Source of the DNA: JAIBBD01 sp041390685
GTDB taxonomy: Bacteria; Chloroflexota; Dehalococcoidia; UBA2979
Reading direction: 5' to 3'
DNA length: 64,000 nt
Assembly: GCA_041390685.1 (NCBI GenBank)
Contig: JAWKPL010000001.1
Span: 1,302,001-1,366,000 of the forward strand
Shown in pieces: positions 44,332 through 52,384 of this stretch. Below the pieces are notes generated by a model. The model was not told where the DNA came from. It was given only the letters and a program-made list of their open reading frames with translations, and searched no databases. Position 1 is the stretch's first letter; every line of letters starts with the position of its first letter. Position numbers and translations under genes: made by a program.

Positions 44332-45444
44332 ATGTTTCACGTGAAACATCGGGCCGTGCTGGCGTTCGGCGTGGGATTCGTGTTGATAGCTCTGTTGACG
44401 GGCTGTGGAGGCGTCTCGTCGCCCGAGGGGTGGGCCGCTCCCGTCGATGCCGGTGACGGCATCGTGATCGTCAGCGACAAGCGCGGCGAGTTGTCCGCGT
44501 TGCGCGTGACCGATGCCGGCGCCAGCGTATTGTGGACGTTCCCGGGTGACGGCGATGACCGCAACTACCGGGCGTTCTACGCGACCCCGATCGTTGACCG
44601 GAGCGGCGCGAAGCCGCGGCTGCTGGTGGCCTCGTATTCCGGGCATATCGTCTCGGTCGACCTCGAGACGGGGCAGCCGACGGCGGGGTGGCCGCGTGAG
44701 GTGTCGGTGGGTGGGCACATCGTGGCCACGCCAGTGCTGGTGGACGACACGCTCTACGTGGCGAACGCGCACGGCGAAGTGAAGCCCGTCGATGTCGTGA
44801 ATGGCGTGGTGGGGCAGCAGATCGCCCGTGCGGATGACCGCATCTGGGGCGAGCCCGTGTTCGACGGTGGGGTGCTCTACGTCGGATCGCTCGACGGGAC
44901 CGTGCGGGCAGTGGGGGCCGACGGCTCGTTGCGGTGGCGGGACGACGTCGGCGGGGCGGTCGCTGGCGACCTGGCCGTGGAAGGCGACAGTCTGTACGTC
45001 GGCACGCTGGAGCGACGGCTGCTCGCGCTCGACGCGACGACCGGCGCGGAGCGCTGGCGGTTCTCCAGTGACGGCTGGTTCTGGGCGAAGCCCCTCGTGA
45101 CGGAGGACACCGTGTACGCGGCGACCGTCCTCGGGAGCGTCTACGCCATCAACCGCGCGACGGGCCAGGAGATCTGGCGCGCGGAGCCCGGCTCGGGCGA
45201 GATGCGGGCGACGCCGGCGCTTGCCGGCGGCGCGCTGGTCGTCGCCGACCGCGACGGGCGGGTCTTCGGGTTGAATCCGTCGGATGGCTCGGTGCTGTGG
45301 CAGCAGGAGCAGTCCGGGCAGGAGTTTTACGCGAGCCCGCTGGTGCAGCAGTCCGCGTTGCTGTATCTGAGCCATGACGGCACGCTCGTGCGCGTGCGGC
45401 CTCAAGACCAGGGCGCGATCAGCGTCGTGTACGAGCGAGGGTAA
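44332..45444 (+). CDS. PQQ/BamB-like beta-propeller lipoprotein
   Basis: A 370-residue lipoprotein: residues 1-6 (MFHVKH) are encoded by the parS palindrome, followed by a hydrophobic core and the lipobox LLTGC (Cys near 25). The mature part has repeated Trp-docking motifs of quinoprotein/BamB-type propellers (LYVANAHGEVKPVD, LYVGSLDGTVRAVG, LYVGTLERRLLALDATTGAERWRF). There is no SD; a TTG at 44323, overlapping the yidD stop, is an alternative start. It stands between yidD and yidC, so a role in envelope protein assembly is suggested by context only. Confidence 0.85.
   Translation: MFHVKHRAVLAFGVGFVLIALLTGCGGVSSPEGWAAPVDAGDGIVIVSDKRGELSALRVTDAGASVLWTFPGDGDDRNYRAFYATPIVDRSGAKPRLLVASYSGHIVSVDLETGQPTAGWPREVSVGGHIVATPVLVDDTLYVANAHGEVKPVDVVNGVVGQQIARADDRIWGEPVFDGGVLYVGSLDGTVRAVGADGSLRWRDDVGGAVAGDLAVEGDSLYVGTLERRLLALDATTGAERWRFSSDGWFWAKPLVTEDTVYAATVLGSVYAINRATGQEIWRAEPGSGEMRATPALAGGALVVADRDGRVFGLNPSDGSVLWQQEQSGQEFYASPLVQQSALLYLSHDGTLVRVRPQDQGAISVVYERG
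44333..44348. promoter_or_regulatory. parS: parS centromere site (ParB/Spo0J binding)
   Basis: TGTTTCACGTGAAACA is a perfect 16-bp palindrome (18 bp counting the flanking A and T) and matches the bacterial parS consensus with at most one base different. It overlaps the start of the lipoprotein gene. The parA-parB pair lies 5.9 kb downstream. I saw no second perfect copy in the window. Confidence 0.93.
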
Positions 45445-45447
45445 GTC

Positions 45448-46410
45448 ATGCCCATCGGCGCAGCATGGGACACGTTGCTGGTCACCCCGCTGGTGAACCT
45501 GCTGATCGCGCTGAGCGCGATCGCGTTCGGGTCGTTCGGGCTGGCGATCCTGCTCCTCACGCTGATCATCCGCGCGGTCACGTTCCCGTTGACGCTGCGC
45601 ACTTTGAAGGCGATGAAGGCAATGCAGCAGCTGCAGCCGAAGCTGCAGGACGTGCAGAAGAGGTACTCGGACCCGCGCCGGCGGTCCGAAGAGACGATGA
45701 AGCTGTACCGCGAACACGGCGTGAACCCGCTGGGTTGCCTGGGCCCGATGGTGATCCAGATGCCGGTCTTCTTCGCGCTGTACGGGGTGATTCGGATCAC
45801 GCTGGGCAACACGCCGGAGAGCGTGCTCGAGTTGTCTTCCCGGCTGTATTCGGTGGGGTTCATCCAGAACGCCGTGCCGGTGAGCACCTCGTTCCTGTGG
45901 ATGGACCTCGGCGAGCAGGGCGGGTTCTTCCTCGTGGCGCTGGTGTTTGCGTCGATGTGGCTGCAGCAGCGGATCTCGACGTCGCGGAGCCAGGCGGCGC
46001 CGGGGACACAGCAGGCGCAGATGAACGTGATGATGCAGTGGATGTTCCCGGCGATGTTCTCGTGGGTAGTGATCACGGTGCCCGCGGGGCTGGGTGTGTA
46101 CTGGGCGGCCAGCACGATCATCGGGCTGGTGTTGCACTGGGTCTTCGTGGGGCCGGGAGACTTCACGTGGGGTTCGCTCATACCTCAGCGGTTCCGACCA
46201 GAGGGGCGCCCGCGGCCGGCGCTCGCCGTTTCCGGAGCAGGCCGCGCACCGACCAACCGTCCTGGCGCCGAGGGCGCTACCGAAGCGGGAGATGACGATG
46301 CGGATCGTGGAAGTCAGCGGCAAGACGGTGGACGAGGCGGTCGCCCGAGCCCTGGAGCAACTGGAGCTCAGTCGCGACCAGGTCGACGTCGACGTCATCA
46401 GCGAAGGTAG
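45448..46410 (+). CDS. yidC: Membrane protein insertase YidC
   Basis: YidC/Oxa1 insertase (320 residues) of the short type lacking the large periplasmic domain. The blocks LLLTLIIRAVTFPLTLRTLKAM (conserved Arg in the groove), GCLGPMVIQMPVFFALYGVI and the last helices (MMQWMFPAMFSWVVITVPAGLGVYW) are clear. The C-terminal 65 residues are hydrophilic and overlap jag by 113 nt. In the overlap the codon bias is weaker than in other frames, so the natural end may be earlier if an indel is present. Confidence 0.92.
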   Translation: MPIGAAWDTLLVTPLVNLLIALSAIAFGSFGLAILLLTLIIRAVTFPLTLRTLKAMKAMQQLQPKLQDVQKRYSDPRRRSEETMKLYREHGVNPLGCLGPMVIQMPVFFALYGVIRITLGNTPESVLELSSRLYSVGFIQNAVPVSTSFLWMDLGEQGGFFLVALVFASMWLQQRISTSRSQAAPGTQQAQMNVMMQWMFPAMFSWVVITVPAGLGVYWAASTIIGLVLHWVFVGPGDFTWGSLIPQRFRPEGRPRPALAVSGAGRAPTNRPGAEGATEAGDDDADRGSQRQDGGRGGRPSPGATGAQSRPGRRRRHQRR

Positions 46411-47374
46411 ACGCGGGGTCTTCGGAATCGGGCAGGAGCCCGCGATCGTCCGGGTCACGGCGAAGGTCACGGCAGACGCTCCTTCCAGCGGGCAGGGGGC
46501 GGCGCGGCCGCCTCGGCAGCGGGGACCGCGACGGGAGGGACCGGGCGAGGGGCCGCGCGAGGGCGGTCGTGGCGAGCGCGGCGGCGGGCGGCGGGACGGT
46601 GGCGGCGAGCAGCCTGCAGAATCGCGCCCGCGCGGCGACGATCGGCCGGAGCAGGGCGAGCGGCCGGAGCGCGAGCGCGGTGGCCGCGGGGGGTACAGCC
46701 GCAACCGGTCCGATGGGGGCGGGCGCCGCGAGGGGGCTCGAGGGGGCGGGATGCGCGCGGAGACGTTGCCGGCGCGCGGGACCGGCGAGGCGGGGCCGCC
46801 GGTGACGGTGCCGGGCGCGCCGGAGGAGCCGCCGCAGGCGCCGATCCTCGAGGCGGAGGACGAGGTTGATTTCGCGGGGCGGACGGTACGAGACGTACTG
46901 ACGCTCCTCGGGCTGACGGACACGGAGATCGCGGCTCGGGAGCCGGAGAGCGCGGGCGACGGCGTGGGCCTCGTGACGCAGATTCTTGACGTTTATGGAG
47001 ACAACGAGGAGGCGTCCCGCGAGCTCGGGCTGTTGATCGGGCGACGCGGGGAGACTCTCGCCTCGTTGCAGTACCTCCTGAACGTGCTGGTCTCCACGAA
47101 GTACGGAAACGACCATGTGTTCGCCATCGACATCGACCAATATAAGCGTCGTCGTGAGCAAACTCTGGTGGCAATGGCACAGCGGATCGCGGCTGAAGTG
47201 CGGGAGACGGGGGACGTGATCACGCTCGAGCCGATGTCGGCGGCGGAGCGTCGGATCATCCATGTGACGCTGGCGGACGAGCCGGGCGTACGGACGGAGA
47301 GCGTGGGTTCGGGGCAGAACCGCCAGGTCGAGGTGATGCCGGACGATGGCGAGAGCGGCGGCGGCGGCGAGTAG
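46298..47374 (+). CDS. jag: Jag/KhpB family RNA-binding protein (Jag_N-KH-R3H)
   Basis: A 358-residue protein. Jag_N domain at residues 1-58 (VEVSGKTVDEAVARALEQL, GRRGVFGIG), a Gly/Arg-rich low-complexity linker (about 65-175), a KH domain with LGLLIGRRGETLASLQYLLN (about 225-265), and an R3H domain with RREQTLVAMAQR and PMSAAERRIIH. It binds RNA and in Gram-positives affects cell division. The linker is unusually long and RGG-rich. Start chosen at the ATG at 46298, 6 nt after GGGAG. Confidence 0.93.
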   Translation: MRIVEVSGKTVDEAVARALEQLELSRDQVDVDVISEGRRGVFGIGQEPAIVRVTAKVTADAPSSGQGAARPPRQRGPRREGPGEGPREGGRGERGGGRRDGGGEQPAESRPRGDDRPEQGERPERERGGRGGYSRNRSDGGGRREGARGGGMRAETLPARGTGEAGPPVTVPGAPEEPPQAPILEAEDEVDFAGRTVRDVLTLLGLTDTEIAAREPESAGDGVGLVTQILDVYGDNEEASRELGLLIGRRGETLASLQYLLNVLVSTKYGNDHVFAIDIDQYKRRREQTLVAMAQRIAAEVRETGDVITLEPMSAAERRIIHVTLADEPGVRTESVGSGQNRQVEVMPDDGESGGGGE

Positions 47375-47398
47375 CTCGTACCGAGCGGCCGTCGCAGG

Positions 47399-48229
47399 GT
47401 GGTTGCGCACTCGGTCCTGATCGCCGGTGCGGTGACGTGGGATGTGTTCGGCGGAGAGCGGCGAGCAGGCGGGGCGGTGTCGTACGCGGCGCGCGCGGCG
47501 GCGGCGCTCGGAGTGCGGGCGCGCATACTGACGATCGCGGGCGGTGACGCGAGCATCGATGCGTTCTATGGTCATGAGGTGCACGTCATCGCCTCAGAGG
47601 CGACGCTGACGTTTGAGCATCAGGTATACGGGGAACACCGTCGGCTGCGTGTGCTGGCGCGGCCCGAGCGGGCGCTGGCGGCGACGGATCTCCCTCGGGG
47701 GTGGCTGGGGGCGTCGACGGGGGTGGCGATCCTGGGGCCACTGCTGGCGGATGACCTCGACGCCCGTTCGCTCACGAGCGTGGGGTTCGAGCGCGTGGGG
47801 CTGCTTGGGCAGGGCCTTCAGCGCACGGTGGGTGACGACGGGGTGGTGGAGGAGGCGGTAGCGCCTTCGTCGACGCTATTCGATGTGCTTTCTGACCGAT
47901 GCTCGCTCTTCCTCTCAGAAGATGAGTGTCTCTCGTGGCCGACGGGGGAGCTGGCGCGGGTTGTGGAGGCGTCCGAGCGCGTGGTGGTGACTCGGGGGTC
48001 GGCGGGGGCGGAGGTGTTGCGGCCGGGGCAGGCGTCGGAGCGCATCGAGCCGACGCCGGCGGAGGCGGTGGATACCACGGGCGCGGGGGATGTGTTTTCG
48101 ACGGCGTTCTTTCTCGGGGTGACGGTACTGGGGCTCGAGGTAGCGGCGGCGGGGGCGCTGGCGAGCCGGCTGGCCGCGGCGAAGGTGGGGCTGGTGGGGG
48201 CGGCGGCGCTACCTCGGATGCAGGGATGA
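47399..48229 (+). CDS. PfkB-family carbohydrate kinase
   Basis: A 276-residue sugar or nucleoside kinase. The family signature 2 DTTGAGDVFSTAFF (about residues 222-235) contains the catalytic Asp, and GGAVSYAARAAAALG near the N-terminus is signature 1. Length is slightly below typical (about 300). Start GTG at 47399, 24 nt after jag. The substrate cannot be told. Confidence 0.88.
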   Translation: MVAHSVLIAGAVTWDVFGGERRAGGAVSYAARAAAALGVRARILTIAGGDASIDAFYGHEVHVIASEATLTFEHQVYGEHRRLRVLARPERALAATDLPRGWLGASTGVAILGPLLADDLDARSLTSVGFERVGLLGQGLQRTVGDDGVVEEAVAPSSTLFDVLSDRCSLFLSEDECLSWPTGELARVVEASERVVVTRGSAGAEVLRPGQASERIEPTPAEAVDTTGAGDVFSTAFFLGVTVLGLEVAAAGALASRLAAAKVGLVGAAALPRMQG

Positions 48230-48239
48230 ACAGAGGGCG

Positions 48240-48258
48240 GCGCAGGCGTTGCCTGCGC
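48240..48258. repeat. Small palindromic hairpin repeat
   Basis: GCGCAGGC-GTT-GCCTGCGC, an 8-bp perfect stem just after the pfkB gene. Related, less perfect copies lie at 53036-53055 and about 53161-53178. Confidence 0.5.
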
Positions 48259-48378
48259 GGTACGAGTCGGAGTATGACGCGGACCTAGCTCGTCAGTCGG
48301 TGTCGCGAGGAACAGCATGTAGCCCGCGGGCGCTGACCTCGCGGCAGTCTTGATCAGAGCCCTCGTGTGTGCCGGTGG

Positions 48379-48909
48379 TCAGGGGCACTGGACCAGCTGG
48401 TTGCTGGCACCGACCGCGGAGGCGAGGCAGCCGTCGTCGCGGGCCCACGCGGTATTGTTGTCGCCTCCGAAGCCGGCGACGGCTGCGCTGGTGTCTGCGA
48501 AGACCCAGGCGTTGTTTCTATCGCCGTCTTGCGAGTTGGCGTCGCTGTCGTCGCCGATAGTCACGCTGGTGTTGCCACTGCCGCCGGGATGCGTTTGCGC
48601 GATTCCCGTCGCCGAGGATGAGTGCCAGGTGGTGCTCGCCTCCGAAGCACGCGAGGGCGTCGTTGAAATTTCCGAACACGGCTGCGGCGTTGTGGGCGCT
48701 GTTGACGGCGAGGACTTCGGAGTTGTCACCGATGACGAGCGCGAAGTTGCCCCCCGGGGGCGGCTACGCAGGAGACGTTACCGAGGGCGGGGCCGGAGAA
48801 CCCGTCGTAGGCCCGGCAGAAAGCCGGCTTCGACGGCGGCGGGGGTTGTGGCGGCGGTAAGGCCGAGCAATCCCACCGCCGCGATGGCGACGAGGAGGAG
48901 CTGTCTCAT
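48379..48909 (-). pseudogene. Second 18-residue-repeat secreted protein, frame broken three times
   Basis: Reading from the ATG at 48909 (GGAG 6 nt upstream) gives a signal peptide (RQLLLVAIAAVGLLGLTAATTPAAVEAGF) and then loses frame. Removing one base in each of AAA 48820-48822, CCCCCC 48750-48755 and GGG 48586-48588 restores a 175-residue protein. It aligns along its length with the intact protein at 49030-50028: CRAYDG...GNVSC cap, about six 18-residue repeats (GGNFALVIGDNSE, SGNTSVTIGDDSD, GDNNTAWARDD) and a final Cys-Cys cap ending QCP. It is either a decayed paralogue or an assembly-damaged one. Confidence 0.75.
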
Positions 48910-49029
48910 CGGAGGCTCCGCGTCCTGGGGGCGGGGATGCGGGGCAGCAGGGATGATGGTGTGGGGCGCAACAACGGGTGTATGTCGGGAGACGGGCGGC
49001 GGGCGGTCGCCATGCGGCCGGCGCGTCGA

Positions 49030-50028
49030 TCAGGGGCAGAGGAAAGTAAGGTTGTCGTCGTTGATGGCTGTGGCAGTGCACGCGGCCAGGGCGACGGCGA
49101 GGTTGTTGTTGCCGAAGGCGGCGGTGGCCTCGCCGCCGTTGAGGGCGACGGCGGTGTTGGCGTCGCCGAGGCCGGCGTTGGCGAGGCCTCCGATGAGGGC
49201 GGAGGCGGTGTTGTCGTCTCCCTCGATCGCCGAGGCGGAGCCGCCATCGCGTGCGGTGGCGGTGTTGCGGTCACCGAAGGCGGCCACGGCGCTGCCGCCA
49301 TTGGACGCGTAGGCGGTGTTGTCGTTGCCGTCGCCGGCCGAGGCGACGCCGTTGTGGATGACGGAGGCGCGGTTGCCATTCCCGAGTGTGGCCTCGGCGG
49401 TTCCGCCGTCGAGGACGGAGGCACGGTTGCCATCGCCCTCGGAGGCTGTGGCCTCGCCGCCACCGATGACGGTCGCGGTGTTGTCGTTGCCGGAGAGGGC
49501 GGTGGCGCTGCCGCCGTAGAGGACGGTAGCGGTGTTGTTGTCGCCGAAGGCGGCGAGCGCCTTCCCACCGTTGGCGACGAGGGCCGCGTTGTCGTTGCCG
49601 CGTCCGGAGGTTGCGCTGCCGCCGTTGAGAACGACCGCAGTGTTGCGGTCGCCCTCGGTCGCGGAGGCGGAGCCTCCGTTGAAGGTGTAGGCGACGTTGT
49701 TGCTGCCAAACGCGGCGACGGCGGTGCCGCCGTTGAGCGCGATGGCGGTATTGCCGTCGCCCTGTCCAGCGGAGGCGGCGCTGCCGTCGCCAATCACGAC
49801 GGCGGTGTTGTTGTCGCCCTCGATGGCGGTGGCGGAGGAATCTTCGCCGATGACGAGGGCGAAGTTGTCGCCCTCGGAGGCGGTGCAGGTGACGTTGCCG
49901 GAGGTAACGAGAGAGACGCCGTTATAGGCGATGCAGAGGCCTGCCTCGACAGCTGCGGGGACCGCGGCGTTCAGGCCGAGGACTGCAGGGAGGATGGTGG
50001 CGACGGCGGCGATGAGGCGGAGCTTCAA
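49030..50028 (-). CDS. Secreted protein made of about fifteen 18-residue repeats
   Basis: A 332-residue protein: signal peptide (residues 1-30), an N-terminal cap with two Cys (GLCIAYNG, NVTC), about fifteen tandem 18-residue repeats of the form xDNNTAxVxxGGSAxAxxG (residues about 53-322), and a C-terminal cap with two Cys ending LCP. The period, the Asn-Thr-Ala ladder and the Gly turns suggest a beta-solenoid with stacked Asn/Thr. Starts with TTG at 50028, 4 nt after GGAGG. Divergent from parA. Function unknown; surface adhesion, ice binding or scaffold are only possibilities. Confidence 0.85.
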   Translation of the reverse strand: MKLRLIAAVATILPAVLGLNAAVPAAVEAGLCIAYNGVSLVTSGNVTCTASEGDNFALVIGEDSSATAIEGDNNTAVVIGDGSAASAGQGDGNTAIALNGGTAVAAFGSNNVAYTFNGGSASATEGDRNTAVVLNGGSATSGRGNDNAALVANGGKALAAFGDNNTATVLYGGSATALSGNDNTATVIGGGEATASEGDGNRASVLDGGTAEATLGNGNRASVIHNGVASAGDGNDNTAYASNGGSAVAAFGDRNTATARDGGSASAIEGDDNTASALIGGLANAGLGDANTAVALNGGEATAAFGNNNLAVALAACTATAINDDNLTFLCP

Positions 50029-50219
50029 CGGACCTCCAAGACTGGGGGTAGCTGCGCGCGGAGTATGCGTGGTTATCCGTCGAGGGGCAACGGCATAGGA
50101 CGTGCCCGCTGTTCCATCGGTCGTGGTTGTGGGAGGCGGGGTCGTGGGTGGGTTGGGGGCGGATCGGGGGGCGGTCAGGGGTGCGGGGGATTATCGTGGG
50201 GGCGGAGGTTCGTGGGCCG

Positions 50220-50999
50220 ATGGGCGTGGTGTTTGCGGTGGTGAATCAGAAGGGCGGCGTCGGGAAGACGACGACGACGATCTCGCTCGGGGCGGCGCTG
50301 GCGATGCACGGCCGGCGGACGCTGGTGGTGGATGCGGACCCGCAGGCGAACGCGACCACGGCGCTGGGGCTGCAGCAGGGCGAGACGGGCGGGTTATACG
50401 ACTCGCTGGTGGAGGAGGCGCCACTCGAGGCTGCGGTGACCTCGACGGTGGTCGAGGGGCTGTATGTCGTGCCGACGAACGGGGACCTGGCGGGGGCCGA
50501 GGTGGAGCTGGTGCCGGCGATGGCGCGGGAGTACCGGATGCGGCGGCTGCTCGAGGGGGTGCGTGAGCGGTTCGACGTGGTGTTGATCGACTGTCCGCCG
50601 TCGCTGGGGCTGTTGACGGTGAACGCGCTGACGGCGGCGGACGAGGTAATCATCCCGGTGCAGTGCGAGTACCTGGCGCTCGAGGGCCTGGGGCATCTGT
50701 CGCAGACGATCCGGCTGGTGCAGGCGAACCTGAACCCCTCGTTGCGGGTGCGGGGGATCGTGCTGACGATGTTCGATGGGCGGACGAACCTGGCGCGGCA
50801 GGTGGAGGATGAGGTGCGGAAGCACTTCGAGAATACGTTCCGGGTGGTGATCCCGCGGTCGGTGCGGTTGTCGGAGGCGCCGAGCTTCGGGCAGCCGATT
50901 CAGCTATACGACCCGCGGTCACCGGGGGCGATCGCGTACAACCATCTGGCGGAGGAGCTGATGGAGTCGATGCCGATGCGGGAGACACCTCATGTCTAA
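50220..50999 (+). CDS. parA: Chromosome partitioning ATPase ParA (Soj)
   Basis: A Walker-type ATPase of 259 residues that moves ParB-parS complexes. Deviant Walker A VNQKGGVGKTTT (residues 8-19), Walker A' VVDADPQANAT, and Walker B VVLIDCPPSLG are all clear. The ATG at 50220 has GGAGG at 11 nt, a bit long. No N-terminal HTH, so it is the chromosomal Soj type. It overlaps parB by 8 nt. Confidence 0.96.
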   Translation: MGVVFAVVNQKGGVGKTTTTISLGAALAMHGRRTLVVDADPQANATTALGLQQGETGGLYDSLVEEAPLEAAVTSTVVEGLYVVPTNGDLAGAEVELVPAMAREYRMRRLLEGVRERFDVVLIDCPPSLGLLTVNALTAADEVIIPVQCEYLALEGLGHLSQTIRLVQANLNPSLRVRGIVLTMFDGRTNLARQVEDEVRKHFENTFRVVIPRSVRLSEAPSFGQPIQLYDPRSPGAIAYNHLAEELMESMPMRETPHV

Positions 51000-51882
51000 C
51001 ACGAACCGGCTGGGGCGGGGCCTGGGGGCGTTGATCCCGGGCGGGTCGTCGGCGTTCGAACCGTCGCCGGAGATCGAGATTCCGGTGACGGAGGTCGACA
51101 TCGACCTCGTGGTGGCGAACCCGCAGCAGCCGCGGACGGAGATGGACCCTGAGGCGCTGGCGGAGCTGTCGGAGTCGATCCGGGTGCACGGGGTGATCCA
51201 GCCGCTGCTGGTGTCGCAGGAGACTGCGGCGGACGGCTCGACGGTGTACCAGTTGATTGCGGGGGAACGCCGGCTGCGGGCGGCGCGGGCGGCGGGCCTC
51301 GAGTCGGTGCCGGTGACGGTGCGGCAGACGACGCCGCAGGAGCTGCTGGAGCTGGCGATCATCGAGAACGTGCAGCGGGCGGACCTGAGCCCGCTGGAAG
51401 AGGCGGTGGCGTACCAGCGGCTGATCATCGAGTTCGGGCTGACGCAGCGGGAGGTGGCGGAGCGAGTCGGGAAGTCGCGGGTGGCGATCACCAACGTCAC
51501 GCGCCTCCTCGAACTGTCGGACGAGATCCGGGCGTCGCTGGCGGCGGGTGAGATCTCGGAGGGGCACGCGCGTGCGCTGCTGGGGACGGACGACCTCGAT
51601 GCGCGGCGGGCGGTGTGGCGGCGGACGGTCGACGAGCAGCTGACGGTGCGGCAAACCGAACGACTGATCCGTGACTCGAAGAAGGCGCCGCGCCTGCCCT
51701 CGCTGGCGGGGGCGGGGAATGACGCGAACCTCGAGGCGCTGGCCTCGGCGGTGCAACGGAGCCTGGGCACGAAGGTGACGCTGAAGCAGAACCGGAAGGG
51801 CACGGGCGCGCTGACGATCCATTTCTATAGCAACGAAGAGCTCGAGGGTGTCCTCGACCGGTTGGGAGTGAGCGACCTATGA
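50992..51882 (+). CDS. parB: Chromosome partitioning protein ParB (Spo0J)
   Basis: ParB (296 residues) is a CTP-dependent clamp that loads at parS. RLGRGLGALIPGG is the ParA-interaction N-terminus; the N-terminal domain has NPQQPRTEMD and the GERRLRAARAAG CTP-binding block; the central HTH domain has NVQRADLSPLEEAVAYQRL and VGKSRVAITNVTRLLEL; the C-terminal domain mediates dimerisation. Cognate parS at 44333. Confidence 0.96.
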   Translation: MSNTNRLGRGLGALIPGGSSAFEPSPEIEIPVTEVDIDLVVANPQQPRTEMDPEALAELSESIRVHGVIQPLLVSQETAADGSTVYQLIAGERRLRAARAAGLESVPVTVRQTTPQELLELAIIENVQRADLSPLEEAVAYQRLIIEFGLTQREVAERVGKSRVAITNVTRLLELSDEIRASLAAGEISEGHARALLGTDDLDARRAVWRRTVDEQLTVRQTERLIRDSKKAPRLPSLAGAGNDANLEALASAVQRSLGTKVTLKQNRKGTGALTIHFYSNEELEGVLDRLGVSDL

Positions 51883-52340
51883 CGATTGCGGCGCGGCTGG
51901 CGGAGCTGGGGATCACGTTGCCGGAGACGGCGAAGCCGCTGGCGATCTATCAGCCAGCAGTACGGAGCGGGGAGCTGATCTTCGTGTCGGGGCAGCTGCC
52001 GACGCGGGAGGGGGCGGTGGTCCACCCGGGCCGCCTCGGTGACGGGGTGACGGTGGAACAGGCGAAGGAGGCGGCGGGGGTCGCGGCGCTGAACGCGCTG
52101 GCGGCGGTGCACGACCTGGTGGGGAGCCTCGAAGGGTTGAAGGTGGTGCGGCTGGTGGGGTATGTGGCGTGCACGCCGGAGTTCGACCAGCACCCGGCGG
52201 TGGTGAACGGGGCGAGCGAGCTGCTGCGGGACATCTTCGGCGAGGAGCTGGGGGTGGGGGTGCGGCTGGCGCTGGGTGTGGCGTCGCTGCCGGCTCGCGC
52301 GGCGGTGGAGATCGAAGTACTGTTCGAGATCGAGGAGTAG
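51879..52340 (+). CDS. RidA-like (YjgF/TdcF) protein
   Basis: A 153-residue member of the YjgF-endoribonuclease L-PSP superfamily, of the group with the N-terminal helix LAELGITLPETAKPLA. FVSGQLPTREG and LVGYVACTPEF match. RidA enzymes hydrolyse reactive enamine/imine intermediates, but this subgroup lacks clear evidence for that activity. ATGA overlap with parB. Confidence 0.85.
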   Translation: MTIAARLAELGITLPETAKPLAIYQPAVRSGELIFVSGQLPTREGAVVHPGRLGDGVTVEQAKEAAGVAALNALAAVHDLVGSLEGLKVVRLVGYVACTPEFDQHPAVVNGASELLRDIFGEELGVGVRLALGVASLPARAAVEIEVLFEIEE

Positions 52341-52384
52341 GGCGGCCCTCGGGGGCTGTCCCGCAGGTTCGACGGAGCGGCGCG

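Noticed and set aside
49030..50028. CRISPR-like or satellite DNA from the 54-bp periodicity
   Set aside because: The period is codon-based with diverged DNA and conserved protein pattern; no spacers or cas genes.
50071..50085. DnaA box (TTATCC...)
   Set aside because: GTTATCCGT does not match TTATCCACA, and no cluster of boxes is present; no origin can be claimed.
48906..50244. Long plus-strand open frame opposite the 18-residue-repeat gene
   Set aside because: It is the GC-rich mirror of the repeats, with no start signal; the minus frame has an SD, signal peptide and Cys caps.
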